Shown: positions 12,301-21,610 of the stretch, piece after piece
How the letters are laid out: the number at the start of each line of letters is the position of its first letter
How positions within the stretch are numbered: the stretch's first letter is position 1
Origin: Collybia mongolica
Lineage: Eukaryota; Basidiomycota; Agaricomycetes; Agaricales; Clitocybaceae
Length of the DNA stretch: 31,298 nt
Direction: 5' to 3'
Assembly: GCA_013420905.1 (NCBI GenBank)
Contig: JAAXNY010000018.1
Span: 1-31,298 of the forward strand
Position numbers and translations under genes: made by a program
Notes under the pieces: model-generated
What the model was told of the DNA's origin: nothing
The model's input: only the letters and a program-made list of their open reading frames with translations
The model's database searches: none

Positions 12301-13240
12301 GGGGAACGGGGGTTCGCGCTCATAATCGTGAGGCAACGCTTGGACCTTCCCCGCCGGCACTGGGGTCGTTTCGTCAGAACGTAAGCGGGGAGTGAAAAGA
12401 TAACGCCTACGTACCAGTTATTCCACCCGGCCGGCATTTGCAGGAACAGAATTCGATATTTTGACTTTCGGCGGGCAGGGGTTTGTAATTGCAACGGACT
12501 TCTCGGACGTTCCACGCCTGCACTAACATCGTTTCGTCGGAGTGCAAGCGAGAAGCAGAGATAACGCCCACGCAGTACGTACCGAGTATTCCTCCACCCG
12601 ACGCTTGTAGCAACGGAAATTCGATATTTGGACTTTTTCCGGGAAACGGGAGTCTAGTCCAACTCTCCGCCCTACGTCAGAGCTGTTTGTTATGCGGGAG
12701 CTGTCAGGGATGTGGGTGTACGTTATGTGCCGAATAGCCCAGGCACGGCGGTTGGGTGCGCGGAGATGAAGGGGGTTCGGAGCGGAGTGTTTGGTGTTTC
12801 TTTGGATTTGTAGCCACCGCCGGAGTGGTTGTGAAGTGGCGCTCTAGGCGGAGGGTGTGTACCGAGGTAACAGGTGGTGAGGTTCGGTGGGTGGGGTAAA
12901 GTTTGGATTTGAGATTTCGCGTTCCGGCAACCGGGGTCGTGAGTGTGTTTCAGCGCGTTGGGTAGAGTTGGATACGGCCTACACCGGAGCTGTCTGAAGA
13001 GAACGAATGAGTTCGGAAGCGAATAGGAAGGTGTTTACGTACCGAATAAGGTGGGAATGGGGCTTGGGGGTGATGTTTTTGCGATCCGGAGCGCGGGTCG
13101 TTTGCAGCCTAGCGGCGATTGAGTGTCGCTAGGTAGATGACGGCAGTGCGCGCGCAACGCCGGAAGGATGGAGGAGGTTGCAAGGATGCAGGGAAAATCA
13201 AACTTGAGATTTGGCGTTCCGGCGATCGGGGCTGTGGATA
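9339..13240 (+). repeat. Degenerate tandem-repeat array, right copy
   Basis: Same array as 1-3560, with one extra 329-bp unit. The core GACTTCCGGAGAT-type motif and the ACGTACC landmark keep the same order and spacing as in the left copy. Individual units differ from one another far more than the two array copies do. The array itself is therefore old and the segment duplication is recent. Confidence 0.8.
10481..10809 (+). repeat. Extra 329-bp tandem unit present only in the right copy
   Basis: The sequence GGACATGCAGCACCTAC occurs at 10481 and again at 10810. Between them is a unit closely similar to the following one. In the left copy only one such unit is present (about 1139). Repeat length 329 bp is about twice the ~165-bp monomer spacing seen elsewhere in the array, which suggests unequal exchange by a dimer. 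Confidence 0.85.
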
Positions 13241-14149
13241 GGTTTGTGTGGTGTTCGTGGACATTGTTGATTGTGTTGATCGTGTTAATCGTGAGTGCTG
13301 GGAGGAAGGGTTGGGCAGACGTTGGAGAGTTGCAGGCATGAGAGCCGATTGGATTTTGGTTAGGGCAGGTTGAGTGTACAGGCCATCGAGGGTAGTAGGT
13401 TATGGGTTAAACGTGGGTGTAGATCCACTTGGACAGTATTAACGAGAGGTTACAGCAAGATGAATATAACGACGCGCCTAAAGTCCAAATGAATACATCC
13501 GATGCATTCTAGCCTTTTTTCGGTTCCAATCTCATCGTTCGGGTTAGTATCGTTGTTCGGATTGACATCGGTGTGTGAAGATGGGGATTTTGAAGACGAG
13601 GATGCAGTTTGAGCGATTAGATGTTGAGCCAAGCGCGTGGGTCCGGCTCTGTATGAGTTTGTGTAGCTTGCAGGGAATTGTCGCGCGCTTGTTGTGGGCC
13701 GTGTGACTGATTGTATAGAAAAAGAAACAGATTTTGGATGATTTAGTTGGGGTAAGATAGGGTGAATTCTGGATTCAGGCTGTACAAACTGTGGGAAGGA
13801 TAAGGGCGGGAGGTGAGGAGGGAACTCTTGGAGATGTGAGGGAGGGCGGATTTCGGGGGCGAGGAAAGGGAACGGAGAAGAGAGAACGGAGTGTCGGAGT
13901 GGAGGGAGAGGTGAGAGGACCGGAAGAAAAAGACGGAAGTCGAATGCTCGGATAGGAATCGGGATGTCACTGATATCAATATGTCATGAATTGAATCACA
14001 AACCATAAACTTTAACGAGCGACAAGTAAGAGGCCCGGAATGTAGGATCTAATTTGATACATTCTAAATCATAATGGGCATCGATTAGCGATCGATGCGG
14101 TTTTAAGTAATTCTCGTCGAGTCGGAGGCAGGGAAGACGAATGCATCGA
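13241..14149. other. Purine-rich non-coding stretch, right copy
   Basis: Counterpart of 3561-4470. No gene is supported: minus-strand frames that look long here are differently broken in the left copy. It contains the inverted repeat GCATCGAT-N5-ATCGATGC at 14078-14098. It probably forms the distal upstream region of the gene at 14608. Confidence 0.55.
14078..14098. promoter_or_regulatory. Perfect 8-bp inverted repeat, candidate regulatory site (right copy)
   Basis: Same dyad as 4399-4419, here upstream of the intact gene. It sits ~55 bp before a TATAAG (14153-14158), in a position where a fungal upstream regulatory site could act. The function is inferred from position and symmetry only. 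Confidence 0.3.
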
Positions 14150-14607
14150 AACTATAAGTAAATCCATTAGCTTTGTGTCCCTTCCTCTTGTCCACAAACC
14201 ACATTTCCTCCCTTCCAGTCCCTTTCCTCTTCCTCTCGATTCCTCTCGAGTCAGTCCTGTGAACACGGAGCATTGCCACGTAACCTTGGCAGCCGGACAA
14301 CACGTGACGCCCAGACCGGTCGGAAAAGTTTTTTGTTTGGGTGGACTCATGGAAATGGGGAGCGTGGGAAGAAAAGAACACCTGCCCTCAGCTGGTTGCG
14401 GTGACTGCTGCTCCCTCCTCGACCCGGACGACATACGGCCGTTTTGCAGCCACAACAAGCGAACGCAACGTGTGTATAGCGCATTCGTAAACTGTTGACG
14501 CCGTGCTGACCCTGTTTCTGCCTTCTGGGTTCTGGCTGCTTAGGAAGGACGCTTGCGTGTCGTGTACCGTGTGGCGTATTGTATTACAGATATCTGACAG
14601 TACCGAA
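14150..14607 (+). promoter_or_regulatory. Probable promoter and 5' leader of the AT-hook gene
   Basis: It contains, in order: TATAAG at 14153-14158, a strongly pyrimidine-rich tract at about 14174-14245 (a common feature of fungal core promoters near the transcription start), and an E-box-type CACGTG at 14301-14306. A possible splice acceptor, TTACAG, lies at 14583-14588. A 5' intron or an upstream in-frame start at 14503 cannot be excluded. Confidence 0.4.
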
Positions 14608-17600
14608 ATGGGGATCTTACATGCCAATGTACCGAGTAGCTCCCCTTCCCCACTCAGACGCAGTGCGCGCAGGGTCTCGGATGCACCACGACCGCCCACA
14701 CCGTCCTCTGCTCACAAATCCAAGTCTACGATCACCACCACTACCAACAATAGCTCCGCCGGGACCGGTACGAGCAAACAGAGCCCCCTCGCACTCCCCA
14801 ACGCAGCGAGGACCAAAAAATCAGGACCACCAACCAAGGACAATCCCCGTAAGCGGGAACCACCACCAAGCTCGCCCCGTGCGGCGAGAGCGGAGAAACG
14901 CAGGCGAGTGGACCCTACAGGTGTACAGGCTTCGTCCCAGTCCCCACCGACGCCGGTGCATACACATACACTGAGAAAGCGCAAGATGAGTACGGCCGTT
15001 CCAGCCGCGGATCCACTGCCCAGCCCAACGGCCAGCAGCAGCAAGCGGAGAAAAGAGAATACTTACAAGAGCCCCGGGCGTACGGGAGGCGAAGAGAAAG
15101 AGGGTAAAGATGTGCGTTGCTAGCTTATTTTTTCTTGCTCGCTGATGCGCATGTTAACAATGAGTCGGTACAGACCCGGGCTGGGATTCGTGTGTTGGGG
15201 TGCGAGAACCCACCCGTGCTCGGTGCGAAAGACCAGCAGGTGCAGGGGCAAGATAGCGGGCGACGCAGGTCGCTCCGGCTGAGCTTCCCCTTCACGTCAA
15301 CCGCGGGCCAAGCGCTCAATCACTCGTCCTGCAAATCCGGGCCATCCAACCCAACCCCACCCCCCACCTCTCCCTTAACGCGCATCTCCCCATCTCCCTC
15401 CGACCTACAACCGCAACCTCCCCAGCCCCGCAAACGCGGACGGCCACCGAAACGATTGGCAGGCCCTCCACCGAGCCGAACGCTGGTGACTTCGCCTCCA
15501 CGTCCCCCCGCGCCCGCTCTTCCCCCCGTTTCTGGTACCGGAGTCGCTACTACATCCCCACACAATTCACCCACCTCGCCGACGTCGTCACTCCCACCTT
15601 CCTTCCTGCTCCCGCACCAGAACCAGATACACGCTCCGACGCCGAACAAGCCGTCCCCCTTTGCGGAACCGCGGCCACTTAGACGGTCTACGAGGCTGTC
15701 GCTGTCGATATCCTCAGAACCGGCGCATATATCGACTGGGAATGAGGTGAAACGTCCGCCGACTCCGAGGCCGCCGTTTGAGGCTGCGGGTATTGGTGCG
15801 AGTGCGAGTAAGGGGCGGATGATTGTGCGAGAGGAAGGGACAAGTATGGCTACTCCCACCGTGTCAATGGGAGGGAAGAAGACGGGCAGCCCACTGGGGT
15901 TGGAGGTTGTGGCTGGGGATGAACGAGTGTCGATATCGACACCGATGCCAACGCCAACCGCTGTGTTTGATTGGCTGGTAACGCCGGTGACGCGGGCGCT
16001 GACGCCCATCACGATCCCGGCTGGCCCTAGTCCTGCAGTATTGGGTGGGGATGGGTGTCCGGAGTGTGAGGCTCCTGCTCCGACATCCGAGGCCAAATCG
16101 ACAGCGAAGCCGAAGTGCGAGCCCGAGTTAGAGTTCGAGTCATGGTCAAGCGTCGAGCCTGGGATACCGACTTCTTCGGGGTTGGTGGGGCCTGCGGTGC
16201 CGCCTTTGACGAGTATGGGGACTGGACTCACTCCGGGGGAGATGGAGCCGGTGTCGCTGCTTACGCCGACACCACCACCACCGACACTGTTAACAGAACC
16301 ATTGAGTGCAATGATGAAAACAGAGGCAGAGGAGACGCCGGGGACACCGCACCTCCCGGCGGCGGCGCTCCCCCTACCCGTTCCAGGGCGGGGGCAGGTG
16401 CCGAATCTGCAAATAGAAATACCGGAGGCGGGGGTAGGCGACTATGCGATGGAGGTGTCGATGCAGATGGGTTACGAGGGGCGGGAGGAGGGCCAACAAG
16501 GGATGGACGAGGGTCAGAATCAGGGCCAGGAGCAGCATCAGAGTCAGCATATGGCTGGAGGGCAGGGGCAGGTGGCGTGGTGGGAGGAACCGCTGCATAT
16601 TGAGAAGGAGTGGACGCTTTGGGAAGTTGCGTGCCGGATGCGCGTTTGGGAAATGTGAGTGTTCTCCCCCATTATATTTCGTCTTGAGATTCGGGTTATT
16701 GATTATGTTTGTTTCGCGCATACAGCCAGAAACGCTATACACCCCGCACGATCCGGAGCGTCGTCGCGCAGGAGGCGAATGACTTCTACTCGACGCATGG
16801 GTGGCGCGCGCCGCCGCATGCGCATGTACACGGGCACGGGCGCGGACATGGCGACTCGCCTGGTGGGGAGGGCCACAGCGGGGATGAGGAAGATTGGAGC
16901 GAGTATGAAAGTGAATTGAGTGACGAGGACGACGAAGACGACGAGGAAGAGGATACCGGAATTGGTGGGAGCAGGGATGAGTGGGGAGATGACCCGGACG
17001 CGGAGGGCGAGCCTGACCCGGAGGTGTTCCCGCCGTTTGACGAAGACGACCCGTCCTTCAATGCGGAGCTGTCGTCCCCGACAAGGGCGTTTGGGGCGGA
17101 GGATGCCGGAGCCGGTGTAGGGGTTGGGACGGGGATGATGTCGGCGTTTTATGTGCCACCGTCGCCTGTGCTGGATGGGATGGACAGCGGGCTGGCGGAG
17201 CGGCTGGCTGACCCGGAGTATGGGAAGGACCTCGCGCTCGCCGTGCGGAGTCCCGAGACACCGGGTCCCGTGTATGGAGGCGGCCAGGTGCAGGTGCAGG
17301 AACCGCTGTTGCCGCTACCCCCGCCACGCCTGGGGAGCATCCGGGTGCATGCGCTAAGGCAGATGGAGATTGGCCTGGCGCCGTTCGTGGGGCGCGGGAC
17401 GCCGGTGGACCGTGGGCGGGCGGCGGAGTGGGCGACGGGGCGGGCCAGGGGTGTGCAAAGGGGAGAGGAGGCGAGGGGGAGGAGTAGGGAGAGGAATGGG
17501 TGGGGCGGGGAGAGGTGGACGGGAATGGGCGGCGGGGTAGGGATGGAGTTGGGGTTGGGGGACAGGAAAGATGCGTTGGTATTGCCCAGGAGTGATGTGG

Positions 17601-18289
17601 GCCCTGGTTCGAGTGTGGGCGTGGGTGGGAATGCTGGTCTGGGAGGGGGGTTCGGCACGGACTCGGGGGAGTGGGAGGCGTTCCTGGAGAGCCTGGAGCG
17701 GGATGGGGGCGCGAGTGTTGTTGCGAGTGCGAGTGCGAGTGCGAGCGTTAGTGGAGGCACGGGCGCTGGCGGGGAGGGACAGATGATGGATGTGGACTGT
17801 CTCGTAGGGGACGGGTGCGCACCGATGTCGATGTCGATGCCTATGCCGATATCGATGCAGCAGAACGAGTTGATGGGTCCTGGGCTCGGGATGAACATGA
17901 ATATGAACATGAGCATGGTGGGTGCGGGTGGCGGTGTCGGTGGAGGAGGGGGCCCGGGCGGGGTGGACGGGATGGGGATGTTTGGAATGGGGTTTGGAGT
18001 GGGGATGGGGATTGGGATGGCGGTGGGTTTGGGTGTCGGAGTGGGGGGCGCGGGGATTGGGTGGTTTGGCCCGGAGGATGGGGGACAACAACAGCAGCAG
18101 CAGGGCCAGCAATCACAGCACCATAATCAGCACTCGCAGCACCAGCATCAGCAACAACATCCACACCAACATCACCCGCACGCGCACCAGCTGTCCCCGC
18201 CGGTGTCGCCGACGTCACCCGTGACGCCGGGGTTTGTGCTCGATGGGTTTGACCAACCCACGAGCACGCTGAGCTTTGCCTTAGGCTAG
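14608..18289 (+). CDS. Large AT-hook, low-complexity nuclear-type protein (1182 aa, three exons)
   Basis: Exons 14608-15111, 15174-16654 and 16726-18289 join in frame. Intron 1 is GTGCGT...GTACAG (62 bp, phase 0). Intron 2 is GTGAGT...ATACAG (71 bp, phase 2). An AT-hook (KRGRPPKR) lies near residues 254-262, which implies minor-groove binding to AT-rich DNA. Basic RRSxR motifs lie near residues 16-22, 198-206 and 336-344. The Pro/Ser-rich N-terminal half is followed by an acidic Asp/Glu tract (~716-770), motifs VGRGTP (883-888), GEW (~976-978) and CLVGDG (1020-1025), a Gly/Met-rich stretch (~1061-1106) and a Gln/His-rich tail (~1116-1156). I infer a chromatin-associated or transcriptional regulator, largely disordered; no named family is recognised. 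The start at 14608 is preferred because it begins the basic N-terminus; 14503 is an in-frame alternative that adds 35 residues. It has a truncated twin at 4928-7006 and a short paralog at 20340. Confidence 0.75.
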
Positions 18290-19072
18290 GGTAGGGCGTG
18301 TGTGTGCCTGCCTGCCTTCATAAGGAGGAGAGGGAAGGGGTCGGTGCTGGGTGTCGACCCTTGCCCATAGGAGCTTTTATTGGGACTTTATAGGACGGAT
18401 GGATAGACGAATGGACTGATACACGTATGGACCGCGCACGATCAAGATCAAGATCACCCTCGCCCTCGTCTCCGTGCGTGGAAGCCACCGTGTTGGTGGT
18501 GGTGCGACGGACGCTGCGCACGGCATGTATTTGCATGTCGCATACCTCACAATGCACAATACACGACACACATCTTACATCGCACATCGCACATCGCCTC
18601 CTCTCATCTCACCTCCCGTATCCCTCCCCAGGCGTGTCTATTGCATGCGTATCGCTGCATATGTATATATTTTTCTTCCTTCCTTCTAGTTGATCGTTAT
18701 CGCTTTCTTGTGCTTTTATTAACGGACCTGCACATGCTGTTTTTTCCCCCCTCCCATCTCATCATATATGCATATGTGCTCCTCTACTAGATATTTGACA
18801 TACGCACTGTGTTGTGTTACTGTATTTCATTTTTCCTTTTTTCATTTTTTTTTTCCTTTGCTTACTTTTGTCTTTGCGTATGTCTGTTTGAGTTACTATT
18901 TCTCTCTTCTCCTTTTTTTTTTCCAGTCTGTTGTAATATCTATATCTATAGCGATAGCTTAGCTGTCTTGTTTATAAAGCTCCCTGGATATAATGGAATT
19001 TTGTTTTTCCTTGGAATTTGAATGGACTTTGTGTCGCTGCGGCCGTGGCTGTGTTTTTTTTTTTGGAAGCGG
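18290..19072. other. 3' flank of the AT-hook gene, pyrimidine-rich, no gene seen
   Basis: It follows the TAG at 18287-18289. The stretch is increasingly T- and C-rich, with several T runs (about 18830-18925) and repeated short CATCGCACATCG-like and ATATATG words. Likely a 3' untranslated region and terminator area. The open frames here are low-complexity and unsupported. Confidence 0.5.
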
Positions 19073-19391
19073 TCATTCCGAGTGGACCAGCGTAAGATGT
19101 ACAGAAACCATATGCTCCTGGTTCTCTAGGCCTGCGAAGCTTCTTGACGATGCTACAGTGCTTCCGAATCCATCAACCGGCGGAAGGTCTGCCACAGCTA
19201 CTTGGCCTCGAATGTCCCACGCACCACTCTTGAACGACGTCTTGAATAACAACTCTCACCTCGAGTACCCACAGCAAGCTCGTAATATTTGGCTCTTTAC
19301 GAGCCCCACTCCCACTTCGACTTGGACATTCGCTAAGAAGCTAATGAATAGAGCCCCATCGATAACCACGAACTGCACCTTCTTCCTCGGA
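19073..19391 (-). other. Protein-like minus-strand reading, possible gene relic
   Basis: On the minus strand one frame from ~19391 to the stop at 19073-19075 stays open except for a TGA at 19256-19258. The translation is balanced in composition, with hydrophobic segments such as FVVIDGALFISFLANVQVEV followed by FKSGAWDIRGQVAVADLPP. The TGA overlaps a possible donor (GTGAGA), so a small intron is conceivable. There is no ATG at the 5' side. I do not recognise the family. It could be a decayed fragment or chance. Confidence 0.25.
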
Positions 19392-19579
19392 TGATATCGT
19401 ATGCTCGCCACAGGGGGCGAGTGATTATCTTCCGGCTTCTTCGTCTTCTCGACGTAAGGAATTCAATCTTGGCCTCGGGTTTTTTTAGGTTAAAACCCTA
19501 ATTTCGCTATTTGTGGAATGAAAGCTGATGCAACGTTTGAAGCATTTATACGTGGGCTCATGCCAATGTCGTTCGCGTC

Positions 19580-19683
19580 GTGTCACGACGACATCGAGCT
19601 GAAGTCTGCACGTCGCCGTGACACAACCCAACGATGGGTTTACTAAAAACGCCTGCGATCATGATCAGTCGCAGCTGGCGTTT
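19580..19683. repeat. Cluster of three hairpin-forming inverted repeats
   Basis: GTGTCACG at 19580-19587 pairs with CGTGACAC at 19617-19624, with partly extended arms. AACCCA at 19626-19631 pairs with TGGGTT at 19636-19641. AAACGCC+TGCGA at 19647-19658 pairs with TCGCA+GGCGTTT at 19669-19683, with a 3-nt bulge and a 10-nt loop. Three stems back to back in ~100 bp suggest a structured transcript or the remains of a small inverted-repeat element. No terminal repeats or target duplications were identified. Confidence 0.5.
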
Positions 19684-20339
19684 GGTGCTGATTTGACGTA
19701 ATAAACTTGGCGACGATGCCTGAAACGTTGGGGGTCTTTCCTGATAAGATGGACATGCCCGTGGTGCCTCTACTTCGAAATTTCTCCCTGATTTGCTCCA
19801 AACCTAACTGGGCACCTGTCAATTCAGCTCATGCCTCGTGTGTAGCAAAGGTCTTCCTCCTGCCCCTCTGTCAGGCGCAAAAATGGGCCCCTAAACATGG
19901 CCTCTCCTCCCTGCTCCCAAAAAAGGCTCTAGAAAACAATACCGCAGGGGACAGAAAGCCACGTTGCAGCAGCAAATAAAGGCATCTTCCGTGCCCCTTG
20001 CTCTTTTTGAGGTGTTCCGCCGCCACGATGCTCCCATCGCGAACGTAATCGCCGACCCATCGTGTTTCCAGAACACGGGCTCCAGGAAGAGCCCGAGCAC
20101 TCTATGGCGTGGGTTCTGGGAGCAGGGGACGTCTTTTTGATCCTTTCATCTTGCACTATTGCATCCTCTCACCGCTCTTTCCTCCCTACAACAACCGAAG
20201 CTGCGCAAGTGCTTTTTTTTTTGGCGTCCTCTCCCGCCGCCCTCACGTCAAACTCAGTCCCATTTGTTGAGAAGGCGCATTAGTTGCGAGTGTTGAGATC
20301 CTCAGAACGTCCATTCGGAATCATTGGTCACTGTTTAGT
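19684..20339. other. Intergenic region upstream of the short paralog, no supported gene
   Basis: Short frames exist on both strands (longest ~90 codons plus, ~75 minus) without recognisable domains. It ends in the likely promoter and leader of the gene at 20340. An 11-bp inverted pair, TCCCTGCTCCC near 19909 and GGGAGCAGGGGA near 20118, is present. A run of T lies near 20210. Confidence 0.45.
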
Positions 20340-21610
20340 ATGACTGAAACGTACGTTTTTATTCCAATCACTCAACTATTTCTACGGCATTCTGCAGAAT
20401 CATACCGTGGCTAATTGACGGATCGTATAGATTAGAAACGACTATACGCGACGTCATCGTCGCAGCTCAGGAGGAGGCTGCCGCAGTTCCCCTGCGTGAG
20501 TACGATGAGGTTACAATGCATGGCCTTCCGGAGGTTATAGAAGTACCAGCATTCAAGGGTTTTGATGATTTCGAGCTTGACCTCTCCTGCTTATCACCGC
20601 CACCTTCCCCCCCCGCATCGATTTCAGAGCTGCCCCGCTCCGATTCGCCGCGCCCATCCTCGCCCTCCGCACGATCAATCTCCTTCTCCTCAGTCTCTGA
20701 ACATCCCAGCAAGGAAACTTCACCAAAACGTCCGCATGACAGAGGAGGTGCTGCCGCCCGTGGATCGTGGCCACTCATTAGATACGTCGGACGTGGGACC
20801 CCTATAGATAAAAACAGGCGAATAGAATGGGGCGCTGCCGGCTCGGAGGTGGACGAAGACGGGGTTCTGTTCTCCGATGTGCGCTCCACCTCACTGGATT
20901 CTGCCTTTCGGCCCTCGCAGCGCTCCATCTCACCCGAGTGGAAATTTCTCTCAACCGTCCCCCTCGGCCGTCGTTCATCGACACTCCCACCGAAGCGCTC
21001 GAACAGCCGTATGTTTGCACCCATGCCCGTGATACCGACCCCAGAGATCAAGATTGAGGGCCTTGGTGCTGAGAACCCGGAGGAGTGGGCGTCTTTTATG
21101 CAAACGATTTTGGGGTCTGCGGATTCAGCCTCGACGTCGAATTTGGAAACTATTTCCCCGGAGCCCGCCCCCATGGACACACAAGAGCCTGAGCCTGAGC
21201 CTGAGCGGCCTAAGGAAACTTTCCGGCCTGCTCCCGATACTCCATTAGTGCCCCCGATGTCGCCCGAGGAGATGCAGCAGCTGAGCAACGGCCTGGAGAT
21301 GGACATCGACACCGGCGCGGCGCTTGATCTGTGTCTTGTAGTCGGGGACGGTGGGACGCATATGAACTACTTCAACCTTGACCCGCTCCTCGAATCCGGC
21401 CGTGAGTCACCTAGTTCGGTGTACTCCTCTCCACCGCAGAGCCCGCGTGCATCGTCGCCCCCGACTCCGAGCTTGTCGGATAACAAATCTACAACAAGCA
21501 CAAAGGCTGAGGCGTGTGGGGTCCTGGAGGTGAAGTCGGTGTCACAGCCCTGGTGGAGGAGGATTTTGGGACGCTTCAGGAGGATACATTCATTGCTTGG
21601 ATCTCATTGA
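20340..21610 (+). CDS. Short paralog of the AT-hook protein's C-terminal exon (407 aa, two exons)
   Basis: Exon 1 is only 11 nt (20340-20350). A 47-bp intron (GTACGT...CTGCAG) is followed by exon 2 at 20398-21610, joined in phase 2. Motifs shared in order with the protein at 14608 are: TIRDVIVAAQEEA (~residues 19-31; TIRSVVAQEA there), VGRGTPID with a following EW (134-148), PEEWASF (231-237), and CLVVGDG (316-322). Between them the chain is Ser/Pro-rich with an EPEPEPE tract. The tail WWRRILGRFRRI (~389-400) is basic and amphipathic and could bind a membrane or nucleic acid. The AT-hook half of the larger protein is absent. No catalytic motif is visible and the family is unnamed to me. The tiny first exon is the least certain part; without it translation could begin at residue 44 (20516). 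Confidence 0.7.

Larger units (their letters stand above)
9339..16688. repeat. Right copy of the segmental direct duplication
   Basis: This is the second copy of the segment at 1-7006, in the same orientation. It has an additional 329-bp unit at 10481-10809 and an intact reading frame in its gene portion. Beyond 16688 the sequence continues as the normal 3' half of intron 2 and exon 3 of the 1182-aa gene. The right copy is therefore the one in its native context, and the left copy ends abruptly. Confidence 0.95.

Noticed and set aside
17149..18112. Minus-strand frames of ~250 codons opposite exon 3
   Set aside because: Shadows created by the repetitive GC-rich coding sequence; the plus-strand frame explains the region and splices correctly.
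19490..19505. GGTTAAAACCCTAATTT, telomere-like word
   Set aside because: A single occurrence with no tandem (CCCTAA)n repetition.
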